From Neisseria sp. (lineage in GTDB: Bacteria; Pseudomonadota; Gammaproteobacteria; Burkholderiales; Neisseriaceae): a DNA stretch of 64,000 nucleotides. Position 1 is the stretch's first letter. Every line of letters begins with the position of its first letter. Below the pieces are notes generated by a model that was not told the DNA's origin, searched no databases, and was given only the letters and a program-made list of their open reading frames with translations. The stretch spans positions 28,868-92,867 of the forward strand of contig NZ_JAUMUI010000007.1 in assembly GCF_030530745.1 (NCBI RefSeq), in the 5' to 3' direction. Both the position numbers and the translations under genes were made by a program. Positions 42,491 through 51,179 of the stretch are shown one piece after another.

Positions 42491-44335
42491 ATGTTTGTAG
42501 CCGTAGAAAAATACAAAACACCCGCTAAAATTTTATTGGGCTTGATTGCGCTGACTTTCGTCGGCTTCGGTGTCAGCACCGCAGCCGCACCAGGTTCGGA
42601 TTATATTGTTAAAGTGGGTAGCCAGAAGATTAGCGAGCACCAGTTGAATATGGCTGTGCAGAATATGCAGGCCGCCGGTGGCGGCGAATCGCGCGATGCG
42701 GTATTCAATGCCCTGGTGCAGCGTGCTTTGCTGACCGAAGGTGCGCGTGAAATGGGTATTACCGTTTCGCAGGAGCAGCTTAAGCAGATTATCGTAGACG
42801 AACCCAGCTTTCACGATCAAAACGGTAAATTCAGCCAAAACATCTTCAACCAATACCTGAACCAGCGTCAAATGTCGGAAGACCAGCTGATTGAAGAGAT
42901 CCGCAACGAATTTGCGGTAAACAACTTGGTCAGCCTGGTTAACAACGGCAATCTGGTCAGCGATACTCAGGCTGAGCGGCTGATTGTAGCCACTCAGGCC
43001 GAGCGCACCGTGCGTTCGGTATCGTTCAGCCCCGAAGCGTTTGCGCAGCAAGTGAAAGCAGACGATGCGGCACTGAAAAAATATTATGATGCCAACAAAA
43101 AAGACTATGTGATTCCGCAAGCGGTTAAAGTGGAGCATGTGGCTTTGAATATTCAAGATGTGGCCAAACAGCAAACTGTGAGCGAAGAAGAGTTGAAAAA
43201 AGCTTTCGAACAGGAAAGCGCATCAGCCAAACCCAAGCGTGAAATCGCCCATATTCTGTTTACCGTGCCTCAAGATGCCCCTGAAAACGTGAAGGCGGCG
43301 GCAAAAGAAGAAGCCGAAAAAGTGTCGGCACAGCTTAAAGCCGATCCGTCTAAATTCGCCGCGCTGGCCAAACGGCATTCCCGCGACGAAGCATCTGCCG
43401 ACAACGGCGGTAATCTGGGCTATCTTCCCCAAGACGGCGGGTTGCTGAAAGAGTTTGAAGATCGTGCCTTTGCGCTGAAAAAAGGCGAAATCAGCGAAGT
43501 GGTTCAGACGGCCGCAGGCTACCATATCATCACCGTTCTGAATATTCAGGACAAACCTTCGTTCGAACAGGAAAAAGCCCGCCTGGAAGCGGAATTGAAA
43601 CAGAAAAAAGCCACAGCAGCCTTTAATGAAGCCAAAGAAAAACTGGCCGAAGAGGCATTTAACAACCCGGGCAGCCTTGCGGAAGTAGCCAAAAAAACCG
43701 GTTTGACACTGCAGGCGCCCGAAGACTGGCTCACCAAGGAAAACGGTAAGGCCGCAGGTATGCCCGAGAATCTGATTAACGCCATTTTCAGCGATGACGT
43801 AACGAAGAAAAAACACAACTCGGAACCGGTTACCGTTAATGAAGGCCTGGTGTGGGTGGTGCGTGCGAAAGAAGTCCGCGAGCAAAAAACTCAGCCGTTT
43901 GAAGAAGCGAAAAATTTCGTGAAAGCAGACTACCTGCGCACAGAAGCAACCCGCTTGGCGGAGGCCAAAGCCAAACAGGCGCTGGCAGACGTGCAAAAAG
44001 GCAAAACGGCTGATTTGAAATGGTCGCCGGTTTCACAGCTGACTGCCGACCAGGCGCGCCAGTCCATGCCGCCGGAGGATTATGCCCGTCTGATTAAAGC
44101 CCGGCCTGAAAACGGCAAGCCGGCTTATGTGTTGCTGTCTAATCTGCCTGCGCCGGTGTTGGTGGAGGTGCAGGCTGTTAAAACACCTGAAAACATAACG
44201 GAACAATTAAAGCCGGCCAAACTGGCATTGGCGGAAAGTCAAAGCAATGCTTCTTTCAGCGCATTGGTAAGTTATCTGGGTGGCAGAATCAAGCAAACCC
44301 AAGGGGCGCAGAAGGTGAACCCCGAGCAACAATAA
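42491..44335 (+). CDS. ppiD: Periplasmic peptidyl-prolyl isomerase/chaperone PpiD
   Basis: Inner-membrane-anchored folding factor near the Sec translocon. 614 residues: membrane segment (about 13-33), a SurA-like N-terminal chaperone part, a parvulin domain (about 250-345: REIAHILFTV, FAALAKRHSRDEASADNGGNLGY, AGYHIITV) and a helical C-terminal part. Relatives keep both halves as here. The ATG at 42491 lies 24 bases downstream of a TTAACTTGATTT tract. Monocistronic with a strong terminator. Confidence 0.92.
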   Translation: MFVAVEKYKTPAKILLGLIALTFVGFGVSTAAAPGSDYIVKVGSQKISEHQLNMAVQNMQAAGGGESRDAVFNALVQRALLTEGAREMGITVSQEQLKQIIVDEPSFHDQNGKFSQNIFNQYLNQRQMSEDQLIEEIRNEFAVNNLVSLVNNGNLVSDTQAERLIVATQAERTVRSVSFSPEAFAQQVKADDAALKKYYDANKKDYVIPQAVKVEHVALNIQDVAKQQTVSEEELKKAFEQESASAKPKREIAHILFTVPQDAPENVKAAAKEEAEKVSAQLKADPSKFAALAKRHSRDEASADNGGNLGYLPQDGGLLKEFEDRAFALKKGEISEVVQTAAGYHIITVLNIQDKPSFEQEKARLEAELKQKKATAAFNEAKEKLAEEAFNNPGSLAEVAKKTGLTLQAPEDWLTKENGKAAGMPENLINAIFSDDVTKKKHNSEPVTVNEGLVWVVRAKEVREQKTQPFEEAKNFVKADYLRTEATRLAEAKAKQALADVQKGKTADLKWSPVSQLTADQARQSMPPEDYARLIKARPENGKPAYVLLSNLPAPVLVEVQAVKTPENITEQLKPAKLALAESQSNASFSALVSYLGGRIKQTQGAQKVNPEQQ

Positions 44336-44341
44336 AAGCCC

Positions 44342-44388
44342 GTAATAAACGCGGGGGTGGTAATCAAATCCGCCCCCGCGTTTATTAC
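44342..44388 (+). terminator. ppiD terminator
   Basis: GTAATAAACGCGGGGG (44342-44357) pairs with CCCCCGCGTTTATTAC (44373-44388), a perfect 16-bp stem 7 bases after the stop, ended by TGG/CCG pairing near the loop. Confidence 0.85.
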
Positions 44389-44415
44389 TGGCTTTTCAGA
44401 CGGCCGGAGGCCTTT

Positions 44416-44454
44416 GAAAAACTTTATAACTTTTCGTGCTATCTAAAGTTTTTC
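44416..44454. promoter_or_regulatory. Inverted repeat upstream of the AhpD-like gene, candidate operator
   Basis: GAAAAACTTTA (44416-44426) and TAAAGTTTTTC (44444-44454) are exact complements 17 bases apart. It lies 70 bases before the AhpD-like ATG. No T-run follows, so a regulator site fits better than a terminator. Confidence 0.45.
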
Positions 44455-44524
44455 TGTTTATTTCCCTTTGCTGCCGCTTTCTGCTACTGTGCTGCCTTGC
44501 TTATCAATATCAGAAGGAAAAATC

Positions 44525-45073
44525 ATGGCACGTTTAACCGTACACACCGTCGAAACCGCTCCCGAAGCCGCCAAACCACGCGTGGAAGCTGCGCTGAAAA
44601 ACAACGGCTTTCTGCCGAACCTGATCGGCGTTTTGGCCAATTCGCCCGAGGCGTTGGCATTTTATCAGGAAGTGGGCAAACTGAACGCAGCCACCAGCCT
44701 GACGGCCGGCGAAGTGGAGGTGGTGCAGATTATCGCCGCCAGAACCAACGAATGCGGTTTCTGCGTGGCGGGCCACACCAAATTGGCCACTTTGAAAAAA
44801 CTGCTTTCCGAAAACGCGATTGCCGCCAGCCGCGCGGTTGACCCCACCGCGTTTGATGATGCCAAACTTTCCGCGCTGGCTGCATTTACCGTGGCCGTGA
44901 TGGCCAACAAAGGCGCGGTTTCCGATGCCGAACTGCAGGCCTTCTTTGATGCGGGCTATAACCAGCAGCAGGCGGTGGAAGTGGTATTGGGCGTGGCGCT
45001 GGCCACTTTGTGCAACTACACCAACAATCTGGCCAAAACAGAAATCAATCCCGAATTGAAAGATTTCGCTTAA
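44525..45073 (+). CDS. AhpD/carboxymuconolactone decarboxylase-family protein
   Basis: A 182-residue all-helical AhpD-like protein, predicted redox or peroxide function. The active-site-like NECGFCVAGHTKLA (about 76-89) has the CxxC and downstream His of the AhpD catalytic motif. No AhpC gene is nearby. GAAGGAAAAATC precedes the ATG. It starts the series AhpD-like, acyl-CoA dehydrogenase-like, ABC ATPase, all in one direction, and shares an uptake-sequence hairpin with the second gene. The grouping suggests a shared pathway of unknown substrate. Confidence 0.85.
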   Translation: MARLTVHTVETAPEAAKPRVEAALKNNGFLPNLIGVLANSPEALAFYQEVGKLNAATSLTAGEVEVVQIIAARTNECGFCVAGHTKLATLKKLLSENAIAASRAVDPTAFDDAKLSALAAFTVAVMANKGAVSDAELQAFFDAGYNQQQAVEVVLGVALATLCNYTNNLAKTEINPELKDFA

Positions 45074-45089
45074 AAAAACTGATATGGCG

Positions 45090-45117
45090 GGCCGTCTGAA
45101 ATGTTTTTCAGACGGCC
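45090..45117 (+). terminator. Uptake-sequence hairpin after the AhpD-like gene
   Basis: GGCCGTCTGAAA (45090-45101) pairs with TTTCAGACGGCC (45106-45117). It may be a partial terminator within the operon. Confidence 0.6.
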
Positions 45118-45161
45118 TGTCCGCTACTTCGTTTCTATGTTTCCTTTTTCGGAGAATATCC

Positions 45162-46265
45162 ATGTCCCGCGAAACCCTGCTGCAAAACATCGCCGATCTC
45201 GTACAAACCGACCTTGTTCCTTTAGTGGAAGACATCGACCGCAAAGGGCTTTACCCCGAAGCATTCCTGCGCAAAGTGGGGGAAACGGGCGGTTTTGCCT
45301 GCGTGGGCAGCGAGGCCGAAGGCGGCAGCGGTTTGGGTTTGGGCGCACAGATTGCCGTGTTGCGCGAAATCGGCAGGGTTTGCGGCGCCACCGCCTTTTC
45401 GGCATGGTGCCAGGCCGCCTGCGCCTGGTATCTGCACCAAACGCCCAACCAGGCGGTAAAACGCTACCTGCCCGACGTGTTAAGCGGCAAAGTGTTGGCG
45501 GGAACGGGAATGTCGAACACCGTCAAACATTTGGCAGGCATCGAAGAGCACCTGCTTCAGGCGGCGGAAACCGAAGGCGGCTACACCGTAAACGGCATGC
45601 TGCCGTGGGTGTCCAACCTCGGTGAAGACCATATCTGGGCGAACACCGCTCAAACCGGCGGCGGTTATGTGATGTTTATCACCGGTGCGGCGCGTGAAGG
45701 TGTATCGCTGGCAGCCTGCCCGGAATTTTGCGCGCTGGAGGGCACACGCACGTTTGCGATTAAGTTCGACAACGTTTTCGTGCCGCATGAAGACGTTCTG
45801 GCAACACCTGATCAGTTTTTCGATTTCATCAAAAGCATCAAAGCGGGCTTTATTCTGCTGCAAATCGGTATCGGTGCGGGCATTATCGACGGCTGCCTGC
45901 ACGAGATCGGGCTGGCCGACGTGGGCAGCGAAACCAATTGTTTCTTGGACCACGGCCGCGACGCGCTGCAACAGCGCCATCAGGCCCTGCTGGCGAAAAC
46001 CATGAAACTGGCCGACGAAGCCTACCTCAACCAGGCTAATATGCTCGAAACCCTGCAAACCCGCGCCGACGCTTCGCAACTGTGCCTCGACGCATCGCAA
46101 TCGGCCGCCCTGCACGCCGGCGCAAAAGGCTATTTGATGTCCAGCCCCGTGCAGCGCCGCCTGCGCGAAGCCATGTTCGTCGCCATCGTTACCCCCGCAT
46201 TGAAACACCTGCGTAAAGAAATCAGCGATTTGGAATTTATGGGCGGCGACGAATTTTCGATTTAA
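45162..46265 (+). CDS. Acyl-CoA dehydrogenase-like flavoprotein
   Basis: A 367-residue protein with the acyl-CoA dehydrogenase fold: N-terminal helical domain (about 1-115), a beta domain around TGMSNTVKHLAGIEEHLL, TVNGMLPWVSNLGEDHIWA (about 140-158) and a C-terminal helical domain ending LEFMGGDEFSI. The usual active-site base position could not be settled by eye. Some relatives are FMN-dependent monooxygenases or desulfurization enzymes (DszC/SfnB-like), which would suit a sulfonate/nitrogen-type ABC importer nearby. ATG at 45162 with GGAG upstream. Confidence 0.83.
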   Translation: MSRETLLQNIADLVQTDLVPLVEDIDRKGLYPEAFLRKVGETGGFACVGSEAEGGSGLGLGAQIAVLREIGRVCGATAFSAWCQAACAWYLHQTPNQAVKRYLPDVLSGKVLAGTGMSNTVKHLAGIEEHLLQAAETEGGYTVNGMLPWVSNLGEDHIWANTAQTGGGYVMFITGAAREGVSLAACPEFCALEGTRTFAIKFDNVFVPHEDVLATPDQFFDFIKSIKAGFILLQIGIGAGIIDGCLHEIGLADVGSETNCFLDHGRDALQQRHQALLAKTMKLADEAYLNQANMLETLQTRADASQLCLDASQSAALHAGAKGYLMSSPVQRRLREAMFVAIVTPALKHLRKEISDLEFMGGDEFSI

Positions 46266-46277
46266 ACCAACCAAAAC

Positions 46278-46318
46278 AGGCCGTCTGAAAACAATAAACC
46301 ATGTTTTTCAGACGGCCT
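46278..46318 (+). terminator. Uptake-sequence hairpin after the acyl-CoA dehydrogenase-like gene
   Basis: AGGCCGTCTGAAAA (46278-46291) pairs with TTTTCAGACGGCCT (46305-46318). Confidence 0.75.
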
Positions 46319-46398
46319 TTCCTGCAAAAACCCTTTCCTGCAAAGCAGAGATAAAGTCAATTAGTTTGATAATAAAGCACACACGATAAAGATAAAAC

Positions 46399-47199
46399 AT
46401 GACCGCCGCACTTTCCGTTCAAAACCTTTCGCTCGGCTACCAAGAGCAGGGCCGCCTGAAAACCATTCTGCAAGATTTTTCCCTAACCGTGGCACAGGGC
46501 GAGCTAGTGAGCCTGCTCGGCCCCAGCGGTGTAGGCAAATCCTCGCTGCTGCGGGTTTTGGCAGGGCTTGCCCGCCCGCTGCAGGGAAGCGTTTCACTGC
46601 TTGGTGAAACCGTCGAAAAACCACACCCGCGCGTAGGCTTCGTGTTTCAGACGGCCTCTCTGCTGCCGTGGTTGAACGTGCGCGACAATGTCGCCTTCGG
46701 TTTGGATTTCAAAAAACAACCGCATACCGGCAAAGCCGAATTAAAGCGACGTGTAGACGACGCACTGGCCGAAGTGGGCCTGAGCCATGCGGCAGAAAAG
46801 TTCCCCTCAGAACTTTCCGGTGGCATGGCGCAGCGCGTATCTCTTGCCCGCGCATTGGCACGCCAGCCGCAGGTGCTTCTGCTCGACGAACCTTTTTCCG
46901 CGCTCGACGAAGTAATCCGTGCGCAAATGCAGGATTTGCTGCGCCAAGTCGTCTGCAACCACCAAACCGCCGCCGTGATGGTAACGCACGACATCGACGA
47001 AGCCCTGCTGGTATCCGACCGCATTGTGCTGATCGGCCAAACCCCCGGCCGCATCCTCGGCACCTGGCAGCCGCAGCACGCCTTCCCGCGCCACGACAAA
47101 CTGTGGGAGATGAATACCATGCGCGGTGAAATCCTGCAGTCGCTGCATCATGCGCAGCAATACGGAACCCAAACGAAAACTGTGGATTTTGTGATTTGA
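46399..47199 (+). CDS. NitT/TauT-type ABC importer, ATP-binding protein
   Basis: Powers uptake of a small anion such as nitrate, sulfonate or taurine-like compounds; specificity is unknown. 266 residues: Walker A GPSGVGKSS (about 47-55), signature LSGGMAQR, Walker B LLLDEPFSALD, H-loop THDIDEAL. The partner substrate-binding protein is at 49207 and the permease at 55524, each separated from it by unrelated genes. ATG at 46399 with AAGATAAA upstream rather than a strong site. Confidence 0.9.
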   Translation: MTAALSVQNLSLGYQEQGRLKTILQDFSLTVAQGELVSLLGPSGVGKSSLLRVLAGLARPLQGSVSLLGETVEKPHPRVGFVFQTASLLPWLNVRDNVAFGLDFKKQPHTGKAELKRRVDDALAEVGLSHAAEKFPSELSGGMAQRVSLARALARQPQVLLLDEPFSALDEVIRAQMQDLLRQVVCNHQTAAVMVTHDIDEALLVSDRIVLIGQTPGRILGTWQPQHAFPRHDKLWEMNTMRGEILQSLHHAQQYGTQTKTVDFVI

Positions 47200-47419
47200 T
47201 CCGGTTGCACCGCTGCCGTTTGCTGCCGTCAGGCAAACAGCAGGCGTAAAAAGCAATACAGACAGCCGTTATCGGTGTATGCACCGGCGGCCTTGGTTTG
47301 GAAGAAGCTGGTCCCGCAACAGGTTTTGCTGTTTTGAAGGCCCGTATTGCCGAACCCGGGCCCGTCGGCCGCAAACAGACGGACAGCATACCCGGTTTGG
47401 CTGCTTATGGAGGCAACGA
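47200..47419. other. Gap between the ABC ATPase and EamA-family genes
   Basis: A frame without a start codon from about 47249 to 47422 reads GVCTGGLGLEEAGPATGFA and on to a TGA overlapping the next gene. It looks coding by codon use but has no start or known family; it may be a gene remnant. Confidence 0.3.
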
Positions 47420-48328
47420 TTGAAAAAACTGTTAAATAACAATCTGGTTGTCGGAATTTCGGCAGCCTTGTCGGCAGCCGCGTTAAACGGCTCGATCGGG
47501 GTGGTCAGCAAGCTGTTGATGGACAGCGGCCTGAACAGCAACGATATTGCCTTTTTAAGAACCGCGATAGCCGTGGTTTTTTTAAGCCTGCTGCTGGCGA
47601 AAACCCCTTTAGAACGGCAGCTTGACTTTATCCGCACGCTGAAGCGGGATTTTTTCTGGTTTAAAGCGGCGTTGTGCGCTTTTTTGGGCATTTTTGTTTT
47701 GTTTTATTTTGAAACCCTTGCCTACCGCTACGGCAATGCTTCCGACGTGGTTGTGATACTGATGGCTTCGGCAGCCGTTTCGGCCTTGCTCTCCGGCATC
47801 GTGGTATTGAAAGAGCGGCTTTCTTTTCCTGCCGTGGCGGGAACGCTGCTGGCGGTTGCGGGCATTTTTGTGATTTCCTGGTCGGGCGGCAACGATCTGC
47901 TGCTGGTGGCAAACAGCATGTTGGCAGGCGTGGGCTACGGGCTGTTTTCGGTGCTGGTGAAAAAGTTCGGTTTCAACGGCGGGCTGTACCTCACCCGTTT
48001 CCTGCTGTTTTTCGGCATGATTTACCTGGCCGTGCCGTTTGCGCAAACCTACCACGGCATCCCGCTGAACGGTTACAGCCTTTTGGGGTTGTGCATACTG
48101 GCCCTGCTGCCGACGGTTTTGGGGTTTTACTGCACCACCAAGGCTTTGCAGTACCTCAGTGCCGCCAAAGTGCAGGTAACCGAACTGTCGGAGCCGCTGT
48201 TTGCCGCCATGCTGGCCTGGCTGTTTCTGCGGGAATATCCGACCCCCCATTTTTGGGCGGGGGCAGCACTGGTTGTTTTGGGGATTGCCTGCATGCATAA
48301 CCCGTTTTCCGTTCGGGCAGAAAAGTAA
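47420..48328 (+). CDS. EamA/DMT-family transporter
   Basis: A 302-residue membrane protein with ten predicted helices in two EamA repeats (about 10-145 and 150-295). The substrate is unknown; the family includes metabolite and drug exporters. I chose a TTG start at 47420 because TGGAGG lies seven bases before it and there is no ATG near the first helix. The gene interrupts the ABC importer series. Confidence 0.83.
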   Translation: MKKLLNNNLVVGISAALSAAALNGSIGVVSKLLMDSGLNSNDIAFLRTAIAVVFLSLLLAKTPLERQLDFIRTLKRDFFWFKAALCAFLGIFVLFYFETLAYRYGNASDVVVILMASAAVSALLSGIVVLKERLSFPAVAGTLLAVAGIFVISWSGGNDLLLVANSMLAGVGYGLFSVLVKKFGFNGGLYLTRFLLFFGMIYLAVPFAQTYHGIPLNGYSLLGLCILALLPTVLGFYCTTKALQYLSAAKVQVTELSEPLFAAMLAWLFLREYPTPHFWAGAALVVLGIACMHNPFSVRAEK

Positions 48329-48535
48329 AGCTTTTGATGCAGTATGTCATCAGGCCGTCTGAAACGGCACAGCCGCTTTCAGGCAGCGTAAACAACCATT
48401 ATTCAGATGGCCCTGAAAAATGAATATCCGGCTGAGACACATGTGCCGATGTTGGTAAAATTCGGAATCACGCTGCTGTAATAAGGCGGCGTATGCATCA
48501 GAACATACGGTATTCGGAGATGAAAACCGAAAAAC

Positions 48536-48982
48536 ATGATTAAAGATATTTTCAAGGTTATCTGGCTGATTAAAGAAGAGTATTTGGAATTTGTCAGAAA
48601 TTTTTCACCTCTAATCGTATTGCTGTCGCTGTTTACCGTAATCCTGTTCCAAATGGAGCGGCAGTACAGCGGCTGGGACAACCTGCAAATTGTCTTGACG
48701 GCGCTGCCGTTCGGGCTGCTGTTTCTGTATGCGGCACTAACCTGTGTGGCGGTTTTCTACCGAAAATCGGTGCAGAAGATTAATGCGGAGGCTGTTGCCC
48801 ACATCCGCCGCCTGCGCCGCCGCAAACAGTACGGGCAGGCGCGGGCTTATGCCGTGAAGGTGCGCCGCCGCTTTTATGCTGCCCTGCTGGTAGTGGTGGT
48901 AACCGCCTGCCTCGGTGTATCCGGCATCATGTTGATGGCATACAGTGCGGCGGTTTCTTTTTACGGCAATATTTCAGAATAA
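48536..48982 (+). CDS. Small membrane protein, 148 residues, unknown function
   Basis: Three predicted membrane segments (about 25-41, 54-76, 114-136) with a very basic loop between the second and third (RRLRRRKQYGQARAYAVKVRRR). I do not recognise the family. ATG at 48536 after GGAGATGAAAACC. Positioned between the EamA-family gene and repeat copy 3, in the interrupted ABC importer region. Confidence 0.65.
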   Translation: MIKDIFKVIWLIKEEYLEFVRNFSPLIVLLSLFTVILFQMERQYSGWDNLQIVLTALPFGLLFLYAALTCVAVFYRKSVQKINAEAVAHIRRLRRRKQYGQARAYAVKVRRRFYAALLVVVVTACLGVSGIMLMAYSAAVSFYGNISE

Positions 48983-49037
48983 GGCCGTCTGAAAGGGCGG
49001 TATTGGTTTTACGGCCTGTTTTTATCAAAATTGTCCT

Positions 49038-49171
49038 GTTTCCTTTTCCTTAATGACCAAATCCTTGCCGTTTGTAGCGTTAGGATTTGGTTTTATTTGG
49101 GAAGCTTTCCCCTTCCGAGGCAGGATGACACGCAGGGTGGAGCTTGATGTGCCGTCCCATGTGTTGAAACC
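49038..49171. repeat. Dispersed structured repeat, copy 3 (divergent)
   Basis: Shares GTTTCCTTTTCC at the left end, the order of hairpins, the ACACGCAGGGTGGAGCTTGATGTG motif position and GTGTTGAAAC at the right with copies 1 and 2, but is clearly diverged. It lies 35 bases before the ABC substrate-binding gene. Confidence 0.6.
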
Positions 49172-49206
49172 TTCACGGCTTCTGTTTTAACGGAGAATAA
49201 AAGATC

Positions 49207-50370
49207 ATGCACACCCGCCGCGATTTCCTCAAACTTTCCGCCTTATTCGGCGCTGCCGCGCTGCCGCTGCTGCAGGCCTGTTCCAAACGCGCCGCTGCCG
49301 ATCCAAACGCACCGCTTATCATCGGCTACCTGCCCATCCTTGATGCCGCCCCGCTGTTGGTGGCGCACGGCCGGGGGCTGTTTCAAAAAAACGGTGTGGA
49401 AGCCGTGAAGCCCGTTTTGTTCCGCTCTTGGGCAAGCCTGGTAGAAGCGTTTTTAAGCGGGCAGGTCAACCTGATTCACGTGCTCTCGCCCATGAGTGTG
49501 TGGATGCGCTACGGCAGCAAAGCCCCCGTGCGCGCGCTGATGTGGAACCACACCTGCGGCTCGGCGCTGACCGTGCGCCACGAGGTTCAAAGCGTGCGGG
49601 ATTTGCAGGGGCAGACGGTGGCGATACCGTTTTGGTATTCGATACACAACGTGATTGTGCAACAGGTGATCCGCCGCGCGGGCTTGGAAGTGGTGGAGAA
49701 AAAACCGCAGGCAGGACAGGTGAAACTTACGGTAATGCCGCCTTCGGATATGGTGCCGGGCCTGGCCTCCGGGCAGATTGCCGGCTTTATCGTGGCCGAG
49801 CCGTTTAATGCGCTGGCCGAGGCCAAAGGCGCGGGCAAAATCCTGCGCTTTTCGGGAGACATCTGGAAAGACCACGCCTGCTGCCTCTCAATGATGCACG
49901 ATCACGATATTCAAAACCGCCCCCAATGGGTGCAAAAAGTGGTTACTTCGCTGGTTCAGGCTGCCGCATGGGCGAAAAGCCACCGTATCGAAACCGCCAA
50001 CCTGCTGGCCAAACAGGGCGTTCAGAAATACACCCCGCACGATGCCGCCGTGTTGCGCAGCGTGTTGCAGCCCGAACCGGTGGCGTGGGGCAGATATGAG
50101 CGCGACGGCGCGGTTAAGCATCTTGACTGGCATCAGAAGCGCATCGACTTCCAACCTTACCCGTTTCAATCGTATAATGAAATGCTGGTGAAGCTGCTGA
50201 AGGAAACCCGCCTGGCGGGCGTAAACACGTTTTTGCAGGAGCTGGATCCCGTCCAAGCCGCACGGGAGCTGTTCGACACCCGCTTTGTCGAAGCGGCACT
50301 GAAGCAGCCCGAAACCATGCAGGCTTTCGGTTTGCAGGGCTTTGACAGGGAAGAAGTGTTTGAGATTTGA
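49207..50370 (+). CDS. NitT/TauT-type ABC importer, substrate-binding lipoprotein
   Basis: 387 residues with a twin-arginine-like signal (TRRDFLKLSALFGAAA) and a lipobox LLQAC (Cys25), so it is probably Tat-exported and lipid-anchored. The mature part has the NMT1/SsuA-like type II binding fold: IIGYLPILDAAPLLVAHGRGLF (about 38-59), SGQVNLIHVLSPMS, QTVAIPFWYSIHN and GLASGQIAGFIVAEPFNALAEA. Partner ATPase at 46399 and permease at 55524. It lies after repeat copy 3. Confidence 0.88.
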   Translation: MHTRRDFLKLSALFGAAALPLLQACSKRAAADPNAPLIIGYLPILDAAPLLVAHGRGLFQKNGVEAVKPVLFRSWASLVEAFLSGQVNLIHVLSPMSVWMRYGSKAPVRALMWNHTCGSALTVRHEVQSVRDLQGQTVAIPFWYSIHNVIVQQVIRRAGLEVVEKKPQAGQVKLTVMPPSDMVPGLASGQIAGFIVAEPFNALAEAKGAGKILRFSGDIWKDHACCLSMMHDHDIQNRPQWVQKVVTSLVQAAAWAKSHRIETANLLAKQGVQKYTPHDAAVLRSVLQPEPVAWGRYERDGAVKHLDWHQKRIDFQPYPFQSYNEMLVKLLKETRLAGVNTFLQELDPVQAARELFDTRFVEAALKQPETMQAFGLQGFDREEVFEI

Positions 50371-50447
50371 TGCGGGCAATCAGCAAACCACTGAATTTCA
50401 ATCGGATTTTAAACAGTATAGCCAATCAACTTACTTCGTAACCGTTC

Positions 50448-50525
50448 CGCCATACTCGGATTTGGCCTGAGTATCTTGAGTTTCGGCAAGTTTCTTAAAT
50501 ATTCGGGGCAAACCCGAGTATGGCG
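50448..50525. repeat. NIME/dRS3-like palindromic repeat, copy C
   Basis: CGCCATACTCGG (50448-50459) and CCGAGTATGGCG (50514-50525) are exact complements bracketing 54 bases. Upstream TATAGCCAATCAACTTA (50418-50434) recurs as TATAGCTAATCAACTTA at 63946-63962. Confidence 0.7.
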
Positions 50526-50565
50526 TGAGTATTTTTAAGTTGGTTTGCTATGTCGGAGGAGCGTT

Positions 50566-51024
50566 ATGTCGGTTTTTATTTTAATAGCCTTGGCCGCCGG
50601 TGCGGCTTTGGCTTCGCAGGCTGCAATTAACAGCCAATTGGCTAAAGGCTTGCTGGTGCAGCCGTTGGTGGCCGCAATGATATCGTTTGCGGTAGGTACG
50701 GTTGTGTTGCTGGCTTTGTGTTTCTGGAAAGCGGATTTGGCAGGCGCGTGGCAGCAGGTGCCGCAGCAGCCTGCATGGAAATATCTGGGCGGTGTGCTGG
50801 GTGCGGGGTTTGTGTTTACCAGCGTATTTCTCGCCCCCAAACTCGGCATCACCAATATGCTGTTTTTCATCATTATCGGCCAGCTGATCACGGCCGCAGT
50901 AATCGACCATTTCGGCTTAATCGGCATGGCTGCCAGGCCGGTGCAGGTGTGGCAGCTTTTAGGGTTGCTGGTTATGGCGGCGGGGCTGGTGCTGTTTTTC
51001 TTCGGTCGGAGGCTGTTTGGCTAG
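50566..51024 (+). CDS. DMT-type small membrane transporter (DUF606/YdcZ-like)
   Basis: A 152-residue membrane protein with five predicted helices; the AAINSQLAKGLLVQPLVAAMISFAVGT opening matches the DUF606 family, thought to be inner-membrane transporters or transporter halves. ATG at 50566 with GGAGGAG upstream. First gene of the 50.5-55.4 kb block that has atypical uptake sequences. Confidence 0.83.
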   Translation: MSVFILIALAAGAALASQAAINSQLAKGLLVQPLVAAMISFAVGTVVLLALCFWKADLAGAWQQVPQQPAWKYLGGVLGAGFVFTSVFLAPKLGITNMLFFIIIGQLITAAVIDHFGLIGMAARPVQVWQLLGLLVMAAGLVLFFFGRRLFG

Positions 51025-51163
51025 GGAGGTGTCGCCGAGGGCGTTGTTTCGGCGGTATGTTTGGTTAAAATCCGCTTCACAAGCCTTCTGACGACACGTC
51101 CTAGAATTCTGCCGGAGAACGCTCCCGTATCCCAAAACAGGCTGTTACGGATCGGATTTCCGT

Positions 51164-51178
51164 TTCAGGCTGCCTGAA
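51164..51178. repeat. Overlapping uptake sequences of Simonsiella/Kingella dialects
   Basis: AGGCTGCCTGAA at 51167-51178 is the AG-simDUS. TTCAGGCTGCCT at 51164-51175 is the complement of AG-kingDUS (AGGCAGCCTGAA). The palindrome TTCAGGC-TGCCTGAA may also act as a terminator between convergent genes. Confidence 0.75.
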
Positions 51179-51179
51179 A

